A stretch of 64,000 bases of DNA from Christensenellaceae bacterium (GTDB lineage: Bacteria; Bacillota; Clostridia; Christensenellales; Aristaeellaceae). Location of the stretch: NCBI GenBank assembly GCA_012518615.1, contig JAAYRU010000038.1, positions 27,610 to 91,609 on the forward strand. Reading direction: 5' to 3'. Both the position numbers and the translations under genes were made by a program. Shown here one piece after another: positions 26,657 to 38,051 of the stretch; the stretch's first letter is position 1, and every line of letters starts with the position of its first letter. The notes beneath the pieces were generated by a model. That model ran no database searches, had not been told where the DNA came from, and saw nothing but the letters and a program-made list of their open reading frames with translations.

Positions 26657-27751
26657 TTATCCCCTTCCTTTGTTTTTTCGTAAAAGCCATACAAAATAGG
26701 GACCGCCGCATAGGGCAGTTAATATGCCTATGGGAAGCTCGTTTGGCGCTAAAATAATGCGTGCCAGTATATCCATGCATACAAGGAATATACCTCCAAC
26801 CAGGAAGGAAAGAGGAAAAACCCGCCTGTGCTCCGTGCCGGTAATAAAGCGCACTATATGCGGCACCATAAAGCCTACTAAGCCTATAATCCCGCAGCTT
26901 GCAACCGAAACGCCGCACATCATTGCTACTACAATAAAAGCAAGCCGTTTTAAGTGCCTTGTATTAACCCCAAGGCTTATGGCTGTTTCATCTCCAAGCG
27001 TCATAAGGTCAAAAGAGCGGGCGTTTAATAAAAAGAAAGCTGTGCCAAGAAGAGAGCTTAGTATGGGTATCCATACATCCGCCCAGCGAGAGCCGCCGAG
27101 TGAGCCCATCATCCAGCTGACAACTGCATTGGAGCTGGAAATGTTTTTTGCGTTATATATACCATACTGACCAACTGCGTTAAGAGTTATAGATACCGCA
27201 AGACCGGATAGCACCAAGCGTGCAGGTGAAGAGGTGTTTGAAAAGCCGCCAACCGCAAAAACCATTAGCAGCGCAAACAGTGCGCCGCCAAATGCCATAA
27301 GCGGCAAGAACCATTTTGTGTTAAGCATTACGCCGCCTATCATAAAGCCTATGCTTACAAAGGCAAGGGCGCCGCTTGATATGCCAAGCACATAAGGGTC
27401 TGCCATTACATTTTTAGTAACGGATTGCATTGCAGCGCCGGCAACAGCCAGACCGCCGCCTGCTGCAAGAGCCAGCAAGGCTCTTGGAAAGCGCAGATTC
27501 CATACAATATATATATCCGATGGCGTAATGATTTCGGATACTATGCCAAACAATTCCTGTTTTAATACGAGTATTACTTTTTCTATCGGCACTGTTGAAG
27601 AGCCAAAAGCACAGGCTAAAAATACGCTTAATACATATAAAAACGGCAATAAAATAAAAGATGCTATATATCTGTGCTTCTTTACTGATGATATATTGCT
27701 TTTATCTATATCGCCATATCCGTTAGGTGTGGCAACCCTGTTTTTAATCAT
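26657..27751 (-). CDS. FecCD-family ABC transporter permease
   Basis: 364 residues with about nine to ten membrane segments after a polar N-terminus of about 28 residues. Family motifs are WNLRFPRALLALAAGGGLAV, GAAMQSVTKNVMADPYVLG, SSGALAFVSIG, GLVGFMVPHIVRFITGTEHR and PNELPIGILTALCGGPYFVW. A single permease gene implies a homodimeric channel. First gene of the metal-uptake operon, preceded by a consensus promoter and a candidate metal operator. Confidence 0.95.
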   Translation of the reverse strand: MIKNRVATPNGYGDIDKSNISSVKKHRYIASFILLPFLYVLSVFLACAFGSSTVPIEKVILVLKQELFGIVSEIITPSDIYIVWNLRFPRALLALAAGGGLAVAGAAMQSVTKNVMADPYVLGISSGALAFVSIGFMIGGVMLNTKWFLPLMAFGGALFALLMVFAVGGFSNTSSPARLVLSGLAVSITLNAVGQYGIYNAKNISSSNAVVSWMMGSLGGSRWADVWIPILSSLLGTAFFLLNARSFDLMTLGDETAISLGVNTRHLKRLAFIVVAMMCGVSVASCGIIGLVGFMVPHIVRFITGTEHRRVFPLSFLVGGIFLVCMDILARIILAPNELPIGILTALCGGPYFVWLLRKNKGRG

Positions 27752-27777
27752 TAATTACACTCCTACAAAACCAATGA

Positions 27778-27830
27778 GTTAGGAAATGCTAACCAAAGCG
27801 AATGATATCATCATCTATACAGCCTGTCAA
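27778..27830 (-). promoter_or_regulatory. promoter and candidate metal-responsive operator of the uptake operon
   Basis: Reverse strand: TTGACA (27825-27830), 17-base spacer, TATCAT (27802-27807). The -10 lies in the palindrome ATGATATCAT (27802-27811). Downstream of the predicted start is GTTAG, 6 bases, CTAAC (27778-27793), similar in half-site to DtxR/IdeR-type iron boxes. Either palindrome could confer metal repression (Fur-like or DtxR-like). Confidence 0.55.
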
Positions 27831-27876
27831 GGCTTTTTCTGCATTAAATTTTTGGTTGCAGGATGTACAAGGTTAG

Positions 27877-27920
27877 TTTTATATTGTATTCTGAATGTTT
27901 TTTCTATAGCCTGTAAAATT
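27877..27920. repeat. 44-bp direct repeat, right copy
   Basis: Identical to 23088-23131. This copy includes the last codons and stop of the DUF4838 gene plus the following bases, so it is probably the original copy. Confidence 0.9.
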
Positions 27921-29583
27921 CATATGGCACATTATGCCTATCTAGAGTGTATTGGCTGTTTCTAATGCATTCTATAGAAGCTTTTAATTCCCGTCTTTCA
28001 AATATTTCTTTTATGCCAAGTTTGTATAATTGATTAGCGAAATTGTCCGCCAGATTATCCCTGTTAGCGGTATCTAGTGGAAGCCTTACAAGCTTTGCAT
28101 ATATTATGCTCAAACGCTCCCTTTTTATTCTGGTTAAATGCTTTTCATCGCTTGTGCTGTCTAATGCAAGTTTTAAATATTCGTCTGCCTTGTTAAGTGT
28201 ATCTTCATCTAAATAGGGGGAGTTTGGCATATCAAATATTCCCATATGGTGCTTTTGTGCGGTGTTTTCAAGCGTTTTTAGGCAGGAAAGTATATGTTCT
28301 TTTGCGGGCATGCCGTAGTAATGCTTAACAAATTCTTCTATTATTAAACTCTCGTTTTCTTCTGTATTCCAAAGAAGCTTGCTAAGTAAATATATTCTTA
28401 GGTTCGCAAATGCGCTAGTTTCCCCCGGTGAGTAGTTGCCCTGCATGAGCATACCCTCAACCCCATATTTTTTGTAAAGTTTAAGGTTGTGCTTTTGCAC
28501 GCTTAAATTAGGGAAGGGTTGCAAGTAATTGCTGTAATTTGTAGTATAGTCCCATATATGCAGGTGCTTTGTTATTTTAGACCATTCTTTAAGGTCTGTA
28601 ATAAAGGAGTAATCTGTCTTTCTGAATGCGTCCGCGCAGTTGTTTTCTACATTTATTCTATCAATTACATAGTCGCACTCGCCAAGTGGGTGGCTTTTGC
28701 AGCACTCTATGGGGCATAGCCTTATTATTACATTATCCCTTGGAATTATTGTTTTAGGCGCTTTCCTCGTGTACAGGTAGGCGAAAGTATGTATTTTATT
28801 ATTAGGAAATTCCTCTTTTATGCTATCTGCTATTGCGTTTACAAATAGTATAAGGGTAGCGGATTGGCTTCCTTCTTTTATATCTATACTTTTGCAATTA
28901 TCACACTCACAGCCGCCATACCAGTCATTCTGCGCTACTGAAAAAATTTGATGGTTGGGATTATCCCTCATCCATTCTAGCACCTTATCTGTGCAGATTT
29001 TTAGCACATCAGGGTTTGTCATGCATATTTGGCTATGTTTTTTCTGCCTTTTTCCATCGAAGAATGAAAAATACTCGGGATGGCTGTCAAAATATTCATC
29101 AGGTGGTATAAGCTCATGAAATGTGTGGGAATAGTTGTAAAAGCGTATAGTATCGCCCATATCGCTTGTGGTGTGTGCGCGGGTGGAGTTTAGCCTGCAC
29201 TTTATACTGAACGCGCCGTCTAGCGCGCCTCTCCAGTATAAATCCCTGTAAATAAAATCCGGTGATGATGAATAGCTGTCTATATTAATTTCATCTATTT
29301 TAGGTAAATATTCCTCATCATGTGCAAAAAAGCGCACACCAAGCTTTTCAAGGAATGAATATACTCCGTATAACAGCCCTCTTTTGCTTTCGCTTTTTAT
29401 AGAAATAGAATTATTATCTATATCAACGCAAAAACTCTCAGAAAGTTCATCTCCGCCATACAGATTTATAGGAAAACCAGCGTCGTTAAATTCAGCAACG
29501 GATATTAGGCTTAAGTATTTCTTCATCTCCTTTACTGCATAGGGCATATTTCCCTTAACAAAAATAATCTTTGGAAACTTCAT
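27904..29583 (-). CDS. DUF4838 glycosidase-like protein (GH20/alpha-glucuronidase-related fold)
   Basis: 559 residues, no signal peptide, so probably cytoplasmic. The N-terminal part (1-100) is an accessory alpha/beta domain seen before alpha-glucuronidase and GH20 barrels, with SKRGLLYGVYSFLEKLGVRF. The DUF4838 region (about 130-400) shows DYFDSHPEYFS-like text (DEYFDSHPEYFSFFDGK), QICMTNPDVL, FSVAQNDWYGGCECDNCKSI and NKIHTFAYLYTRKAPKTI. The cysteine pair in the CECDNC segment is typical. Substrate unknown; related genes sit in polysaccharide-use loci. It has its own promoter, divergent from the DUF1538 gene. Confidence 0.8.
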   Translation of the reverse strand: MKFPKIIFVKGNMPYAVKEMKKYLSLISVAEFNDAGFPINLYGGDELSESFCVDIDNNSISIKSESKRGLLYGVYSFLEKLGVRFFAHDEEYLPKIDEINIDSYSSSPDFIYRDLYWRGALDGAFSIKCRLNSTRAHTTSDMGDTIRFYNYSHTFHELIPPDEYFDSHPEYFSFFDGKRQKKHSQICMTNPDVLKICTDKVLEWMRDNPNHQIFSVAQNDWYGGCECDNCKSIDIKEGSQSATLILFVNAIADSIKEEFPNNKIHTFAYLYTRKAPKTIIPRDNVIIRLCPIECCKSHPLGECDYVIDRINVENNCADAFRKTDYSFITDLKEWSKITKHLHIWDYTTNYSNYLQPFPNLSVQKHNLKLYKKYGVEGMLMQGNYSPGETSAFANLRIYLLSKLLWNTEENESLIIEEFVKHYYGMPAKEHILSCLKTLENTAQKHHMGIFDMPNSPYLDEDTLNKADEYLKLALDSTSDEKHLTRIKRERLSIIYAKLVRLPLDTANRDNLADNFANQLYKLGIKEIFERRELKASIECIRNSQYTLDRHNVPYEFYRL

Positions 29584-29624
29584 ATTAATTCCTTTCTTGT
29601 GGATGTATTTTTATTGTCATAAAT

Positions 29625-29653
29625 AGATTAATGATATTGCTTGCGTATGTCAA
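29625..29653 (-). promoter_or_regulatory. promoter of the DUF4838 gene
   Basis: Reverse strand TTGACA (29648-29653), 17-base spacer, TAATCT (29625-29630), about 40 bases before the start codon. Confidence 0.55.
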
Positions 29654-29680
29654 ATTATTGCCGATATAATCCCCAAAAAC

Positions 29681-29709
29681 TTGACGTACACATGCTTTTT
29701 CATTATTAT
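29681..29709 (+). promoter_or_regulatory. promoter of the DUF1538/P-II operon
   Basis: TTGACG (29681-29686), 17-base spacer, TATTAT (29704-29709), about 35-45 bases before the likely TTG start. Confidence 0.55.
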
Positions 29710-29752
29710 TAATTAAACATTAGTTCTAAAAAAGGATTTGGCAGGTGGTCGC

Positions 29753-31225
29753 TTGGAAGCTTTGCGAAGTAAACTAAAAGAAGTACTATCAGCGGTACTT
29801 CCGGTGGTAGTTATAGTGTCTATATTGCATATTACTATTGCTCCCGTTGGGGGGAATATGTATACAGCATTTCTTATAGGCAGTTTTCTTGTAATTATAG
29901 GTTTAACTATATTCCTATTTGGAATAGACCAAAGCATAGATGTAATAGGACATAATATAGGTAATTTCTTGGTTCAGAAGGGCAAGATAGCGCTTGTAAT
30001 TGTAGTTGGCTTGGTGCTTGGCTTTTTTATTTCCTTTGCTGAGCCGGATCTTCATATACTTGCAAATCAAGTGTCCGATGTAACAAGCGGACAGTTTGGC
30101 AGGTGGCTTATGGTAACAGCCGTTTCCATAGGCATAGGCGTTATGATGACGCTGGGTATGCTGCGCATACTAAAAAACGTGGCGCTTAAAACAACATTTA
30201 TGCTTGCTTATGGGCTTATATTTATACTTTCGTTTTTTTCAACGCCGGATTTTTTGGCCATAGCCTTTGATGCTTCGGGCGCTACAACCGGCGCGCTTAC
30301 AACCCCGTTTATGCTGGCGCTTGCTTCAGGCGTCGCTTCTATGAAGAAGGATTCTAAAACCAGCGAAGCGGATAGCTTTGGGCTTGTCGGCATATCATCA
30401 ACAGGGGCTATAATAGGCGTATTATCTTCCGGTATAATAATGGGTATTAAAAAGCTTGAAGGCGCTCCAGAAAATGTAGAAATGGTAGTTGACAATATAG
30501 CCGGTGTATATGCAAGCGTAGTGCCTACGGTTGTAATAGAAACCCTGCTTTCGCTATCTCCTATTGTACTTGCCTACCTGTTTTTTCAGCACTTCTACCT
30601 TAAACAGAGAAAATCGGTTGTGGTTTCAGTTATGAAAGGCGTAGCCCTAACCTATGTTGGGCTTGTGCTGTTTTTATCGGGTGTAAATGGCGGCTTTATG
30701 AAAGTTGGCAGAACCCTTGGGCATATTCTCGCCGACATGGAAAACAAAGCCCCTGTGCTTATAGTATCGTTTATAATGGGGCTAGTAACAGTGCTTGCAG
30801 AACCCGCTGTAATAGTGCTTACCCATCAAGTAGAGGATATTACAGGCGGCTATGTAAAGCGTCCGCTGGTGCTGTTATTCCTATCCGTATCCGTAGGGCT
30901 TGCTATACTTATGGCGACTGTTCGTATATTAGTGCCCGGTATTAAACTTTGGATGTACCTGCTACTTGGTTTTGGCGCTGCGGTTGTAATGGCGTATTTC
31001 ACGCCAGATTTATTCGTGGGTGTTGCCTTTGATGCGGGCGGCGTCGCCTCCGGCCCTATGACTGCCACATTCAGCCTTGCATTTGTGCAGGGAATAGCAT
31101 ATTCTACTCCACATGCGGATATTGTGGCGGACGGCTTTGGTATGATATCAGTTGTAGCTATGATGCCCGTTGTTGCCTTGCAGCTGCTTGGCATGTTGTA
31201 CAAGATTAAAACTCGAAATGTATGA
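29753..31225 (+). CDS. DUF1538 domain integral membrane protein (two tandem domains)
   Basis: About 490 residues and roughly twelve membrane segments. The likely start is the TTG at 29753 after AGGTGG (29743-29748); a TTG at 29738 is the alternative. Two halves are visibly repeated. FAEPDLHILANQVSDVTSG in the first matches LAEPAVIVLTHQVEDITGG in the second, and TPDFLAIAFDASGATTGALT matches TPDLFVGVAFDAGGVASGPM. This implies an inverted or direct duplicated transporter-like fold. DUF1538 has no established function. The next gene, 10 bases downstream, is a tandem P-II protein, which suggests a transporter gated by a P-II regulator. Confidence 0.85.
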   Translation: MEALRSKLKEVLSAVLPVVVIVSILHITIAPVGGNMYTAFLIGSFLVIIGLTIFLFGIDQSIDVIGHNIGNFLVQKGKIALVIVVGLVLGFFISFAEPDLHILANQVSDVTSGQFGRWLMVTAVSIGIGVMMTLGMLRILKNVALKTTFMLAYGLIFILSFFSTPDFLAIAFDASGATTGALTTPFMLALASGVASMKKDSKTSEADSFGLVGISSTGAIIGVLSSGIIMGIKKLEGAPENVEMVVDNIAGVYASVVPTVVIETLLSLSPIVLAYLFFQHFYLKQRKSVVVSVMKGVALTYVGLVLFLSGVNGGFMKVGRTLGHILADMENKAPVLIVSFIMGLVTVLAEPAVIVLTHQVEDITGGYVKRPLVLLFLSVSVGLAILMATVRILVPGIKLWMYLLLGFGAAVVMAYFTPDLFVGVAFDAGGVASGPMTATFSLAFVQGIAYSTPHADIVADGFGMISVVAMMPVVALQLLGMLYKIKTRNV

Positions 31226-31235
31226 GGAGGAAGGC

Positions 31236-31916
31236 ATGGAGCCGTATAAAATAAAGACGCTTACATTGATACTTACAATGGAGCAGTCCAAAACACTTGC
31301 AAAGCTTACAAGAAAATATCGTTTAAGTTCTACCACTGTAATTGCATATGGTACTGTTTCAAGCACTTTTCTTAACATGCTTGGAATAAAAAGCGATAAG
31401 AGGGAGATAATCAAATTACTCATAGAGGAGGATTTTCTTGAGGAATTTTGCGGCGCAGTAAATGACAAATTACAGCTTGATAAACCCGGGCATGGCATAG
31501 CATATATAACAAACGTGCTTGCTTGTATAGGTTTAGATGGCGGAAAAAGCGTAGCCTTTAATGAAACAAAACAATTGGATACGGAGGATAGTATGTACCA
31601 AAAAATAACGGTAATCGTAGATAGAGGACAGGCTGATAGGGTAGTGGAAATAGCAAAAGAGGCAGGCGCGCGTGGCGGCACCATATTGCATGGGCGCGGC
31701 TCTACAGGAAAAGAAGCGCAAACTATTTTCGGCATAGAGATAGAGCCTGAAAAGGAAATAGCCATAATAATTATACCAAGGACTATATCGGAAAAAGTGT
31801 TCACTGCCATACACCAGGGTATGGATTTAGACTCCCCCGGTAAAGGCATTATGTTTGTAGAGCCAATAGTCGGCACAAGGGGGCTTTTTGAAAGCAGCGC
31901 AGCAAATAAAGCTTAG
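31236..31916 (+). CDS. tandem-domain P-II family regulator
   Basis: 226 residues from the ATG at 31236, which follows GAGGAGGAAG; the frame is open further upstream within the DUF1538 gene. It contains two P-II-like ferredoxin folds. The first (about 5-100) is degenerate: KIKTLTLILTMEQSKTLAKL and ending DKPGHGIAYITNVLACIG. The second (about 120-220) is closer to consensus: YQKITVIVDRGQADRVVEIA, GARGGTILHGRGS in the T-loop position, and DSPGKGIMFVEPIVGTRGL. P-II proteins sense ATP/ADP/2-oxoglutarate and bind transporters. Two fused domains are unusual; one could be structural, the other sensing. Confidence 0.85.
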   Translation: MEPYKIKTLTLILTMEQSKTLAKLTRKYRLSSTTVIAYGTVSSTFLNMLGIKSDKREIIKLLIEEDFLEEFCGAVNDKLQLDKPGHGIAYITNVLACIGLDGGKSVAFNETKQLDTEDSMYQKITVIVDRGQADRVVEIAKEAGARGGTILHGRGSTGKEAQTIFGIEIEPEKEIAIIIIPRTISEKVFTAIHQGMDLDSPGKGIMFVEPIVGTRGLFESSAANKA

Positions 31917-31979
31917 CTTACAGATGAATGTTGTAATTATAAGTATAGCCCGCGATTTTCTAGGCATAAGGAGGTGTGT

Positions 31980-32981
31980 ATGAGGTACTATGTTACCGGC
32001 GCAACAGGTTTCTTAGGCTTGCATGTAGTTAATGACCTGATTAAACAAGGCGATGAAGTGATAGCCTTTGTTATGCCAGGCGATAAGGGCGCTGAATTTC
32101 TACCTGCGGAAGTTAAAATAATATACGGCGATATTACATCAAAGGAAGATGTAAACAACTTTCTAAGCAGCAGCGGAGAAGGCTCAACTGTTATACACTG
32201 CGCAGGTATGATTTCCCTTCTATGGGGCATTAAGCCTTTAGTAATAAAAGTAAATGTAGAAGGTACCAAAAACATAGTAGATGCCTGCGTAAAGCAAAAT
32301 ATGAGGCTTATATACATTTCTTCAGTGCATTCTATACCTGAAAAGCCTAAAGGACAATCTATAGAAGAAACATGCTGTTTTAGCCCAAAGCTTGTAGTTG
32401 GCGGATATGCCAAAACAAAGGCTGAGGCTACAGCATATGTTATAGATGCTGTAGTAAATAATGGGCTTAACGCAGGTATAATATTTCCATCTGGCATAAT
32501 AGGCCCCAGGGCGCTTACAAACAACAGCATAACCCATATGATGAAACTATATATGGGAGGCAAGCTGCCTGCGGGCGTTAAAGGCGGATATAATTTTGTA
32601 GATGTTAGGGATGTGTCAAGCGCTATAGTATCCCTCTGCAATAAAAGAGATAAACAAGGCTGCTACATTATAGGCGGGTACTATGTAAGCATAGAGGAAT
32701 TCCTGTCCGCTATACATAGAAATACGGATAGACAGCTTAAAAAGCTTAATATTATGGTTCCCCGTTGGCCTATATACCTTTTTGTTGTGCCAATATACGC
32801 AGTAAAATACTTTATAACTAAGGAAACTCCCATATATACCCGTTATTCCATATATTCGCTGGGTAGCAACTCCAATTTCATAAGCGATAAGGCAAAAAGA
32901 GAGCTTGATTTCCACCCAAGACCTTTTGATGAAACCATAAGGGATACTATACTTTGGATGGAGGAAAAGGGTATAGTGTAG
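31980..32981 (+). CDS. NAD(P)-dependent epimerase/dehydratase family protein (extended SDR)
   Basis: 333 residues from the ATG at 31980 after AGGAGG (a GTG at 31974 is in frame but too close to the ribosome site). Rossmann motif TGATGFLGLHV, YGDITS, VIHCAGMIS and catalytic YAKTKAEA place it in the dihydroflavonol-reductase/HpnA-like group. The C-terminal part includes a hydrophobic stretch WPIYLFVVPIYAVKYF. It lies 63 bases after the P-II gene with no clear terminator between, so co-transcription is possible. Substrate not identifiable. Confidence 0.85.
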   Translation: MRYYVTGATGFLGLHVVNDLIKQGDEVIAFVMPGDKGAEFLPAEVKIIYGDITSKEDVNNFLSSSGEGSTVIHCAGMISLLWGIKPLVIKVNVEGTKNIVDACVKQNMRLIYISSVHSIPEKPKGQSIEETCCFSPKLVVGGYAKTKAEATAYVIDAVVNNGLNAGIIFPSGIIGPRALTNNSITHMMKLYMGGKLPAGVKGGYNFVDVRDVSSAIVSLCNKRDKQGCYIIGGYYVSIEEFLSAIHRNTDRQLKKLNIMVPRWPIYLFVVPIYAVKYFITKETPIYTRYSIYSLGSNSNFISDKAKRELDFHPRPFDETIRDTILWMEEKGIV

Positions 32982-33010
32982 ATAACTATTGTATACAAAA
33001 AATGCATACA

Positions 33011-33043
33011 AAAAAGGCGCGCCCTTTTGGGGGACGCGCCTTT
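33011..33043 (-). terminator. terminator of nifJ (possibly shared with the convergent SDR gene)
   Basis: Reverse strand AAAGGCGCG, loop, CGCGCCTTTTTT: nine pairs ending in T6 just after the nifJ stop. The plus strand has a shorter T-run after the same stem. Confidence 0.85.
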
Positions 33044-33053
33044 AATATTGGTA

Positions 33054-36707
<3,654 letters not shown>

Positions 36708-36710
36708 TTA

Positions 36711-36741
36711 TTGACATGCGCCTTGGGAGCTCCATTATAAT
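36711..36741 (+). promoter_or_regulatory. MerR-type promoter with 19-bp spacer
   Basis: TTGACA (36711-36716) and TATAAT (36736-36741) are both perfect but separated by 19 bases instead of 17, the hallmark of promoters that MerR proteins activate by untwisting DNA. The palindrome GGAGCTCC (36726-36733) lies inside the spacer. The next gene encodes a MerR regulator, so autoregulation is likely. Confidence 0.75.
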
Positions 36742-36762
36742 GTGGTTAGGAGGTGCAATAAT

Positions 36763-37089
36763 ATGAAAAGAAACGATGCACAAAAAAAGACGGGTCTAAC
36801 CCGAAAAGCTCTTGAATACTATGAAGAACAGGGACTAGTTATGCCTTTAAGGGAAGAAAACGGATATCGCAGGTATAGCGAAAAAGATATTGATAAACTT
36901 AACGAAATAAGTTTGTATCGTAAAATGGGGCTTAGCGTATCAGAAATAAAAAGCTTTTTGTTTTCAGAAAGTAAAAAGGAAATTCTGGGCGAAATAGTAA
37001 AGGATAAAAAAATCCGCCTAGATATAGCAATAAAAAGAATAAACTTGCTTGAAAAATTTGTTGCAAGCGGTGTATCAGACGATATTTAA
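36763..37089 (+). CDS. MerR family regulator, DNA-binding part (gene split by a frameshift)
   Basis: 108 residues from the ATG at 36763, 9 nt after AGGAGG. Winged-helix MerR domain: KKTGLTRKALEYYEEQGLV, REENGYRRYSEKDIDKLNEI, YRKMGLSVSEIKSFL, then a helix RIKRINLLEKF-like stretch (AIKRINLLEKF). The frame ends soon after an A5 run (37052-37056). Dropping one A there continues the coding sense as INLLENLLQAVYQTIF into the next open frame, which looks like the rest of the same protein. The truncated product would keep DNA binding but lose the effector domain. A-rich codons set it apart from its neighbours. Confidence 0.8.
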   Translation: MKRNDAQKKTGLTRKALEYYEEQGLVMPLREENGYRRYSEKDIDKLNEISLYRKMGLSVSEIKSFLFSESKKEILGEIVKDKKIRLDIAIKRINLLEKFVASGVSDDI

Positions 37090-37639
37090 AGAGGAGCTTC
37101 TATTAATTGAGGTACAGGAATCAATTTATGATAAATTGGCAGAAAAATTTCCGGGCTTCATAGGACAGAGCATGTTTATAAGTTACCGACCATTTCTTCA
37201 GGGGAAAATAGAAACAGAAGAGCAAAAACAAGCGTTTAATGATTTGGTTGAATTTCTTGACAATATGGATAATCCGCCGTCTATGACTGATGAGGAAAAA
37301 GAATTTTATCAAAGTACAGCAGCTGAAATTTCACTTGAAATGATGCAAAAAACAACTGAAGATAAGATTAATGCGGTACACAGCGGAGATAAATGGTTTA
37401 AAGAAAATGCCGAAAATATAAAGAATTATATTAAGTATAGAAATTTCGAAGAATATCGCCTGAGCCCTGCTTATACCGTTGCTAATAAAATGCGTGATTA
37501 TTTAAAGGAGAGCGGCTTTTATGATGTGGCTATACCGCTAATTAGAAAAACTAGTCCAGCGTATGATAAATACTATGTAAAGCTTATAGAATTAAACGAG
37601 AAATACGAGGAAAAATTGGAAAACTTGAGTATTGAGTGA
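37049..37639 (+). CDS. MerR family regulator, C-terminal effector part (other side of the frameshift)
   Basis: About 196 codons in the +1 frame relative to the MerR DNA-binding part. The sequence EEQKQAFNDLVEFLDNM and the helical SLEMMQKTTEDKINAVHSG resemble the helical C-terminal domains of clostridial MerR regulators. No ribosome site precedes a start codon in this frame (the TTG at 37049 lacks one), so the segment was probably translated as part of the upstream gene. Alternatives are a sequencing error in the A5 run or transcriptional slippage. Confidence 0.6.
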   Translation: MKNLLQAVYQTIFKEELLLIEVQESIYDKLAEKFPGFIGQSMFISYRPFLQGKIETEEQKQAFNDLVEFLDNMDNPPSMTDEEKEFYQSTAAEISLEMMQKTTEDKINAVHSGDKWFKENAENIKNYIKYRNFEEYRLSPAYTVANKMRDYLKESGFYDVAIPLIRKTSPAYDKYYVKLIELNEKYEEKLENLSIE

Positions 37640-37695
37640 TAAAAACACAATAGTAATATTTAAGAGCGGCATAAAAGTTAAGCACAGATATATAA

Positions 37696-37725
37696 GGAGC
37701 GTATTATATGCTCCCTGCATATTTT
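37696..37725 (+). terminator. probable terminator after the merR locus
   Basis: GGAGC (37696-37700) and GCTCC (37710-37714), with AT pairs in the arm, are followed by CTGCATATTTTT. A weaker terminator than others in the window. Confidence 0.5.
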
Positions 37726-37784
37726 TAATCAAATTAGATATTTTAAAGCTTGTCATGTAGACCGCAAAATATTTTTCTGCAGGC

Positions 37785-37813
37785 TTGCATTTTTTATATA
37801 CATCTAGTATAAT
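37785..37813 (+). promoter_or_regulatory. promoter of tRNA-Thr
   Basis: TTGCAT (37785-37790), 17-base spacer, TATAAT (37808-37813); the mature tRNA begins 13 bases downstream. Confidence 0.7.
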
Positions 37814-37825
37814 TCCACTTGCTTT

Positions 37826-37901
<76 letters not shown>

Positions 37902-37909
37902 TCACATCG

Positions 37910-37934
37910 CCCGCTAGAATGCGGGTGTTTTTTT
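37910..37934 (+). terminator. terminator of tRNA-Thr
   Basis: CCCGC, TAGAAT loop, GCGGG, then TGTTTTTTT. Confidence 0.8.
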
Positions 37935-37984
37935 ATCCTAGTTAAAACTCTTTTTGAAATAATAGAAAATGCCCAGAATATGTA

Positions 37985-38013
37985 TTGACAATAAGCGAAA
38001 CTTCATTTACTAT
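37985..38013 (+). promoter_or_regulatory. promoter of pckA
   Basis: TTGACA (37985-37990), 17-base spacer, TACTAT (38008-38013), about 40 bases before the start codon. Confidence 0.65.
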
Positions 38014-38051
38014 GAAAGTGTTCGGGCAAAAAAGCCAGATGGGAGGTAGCT

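Noticed and set aside
23088..27920. Integrative element att sites
   Set aside because: The 44-bp repeats resemble att pairs, but there is no integrase, no tRNA target and no mobility gene between them, so I report only the repeat-bounded module.
31148..31876. 242-codon minus-strand open frame
   Set aside because: Antisense to the P-II gene and DUF1538 end, with no ribosome site; the plus-strand proteins have clear domain patterns.
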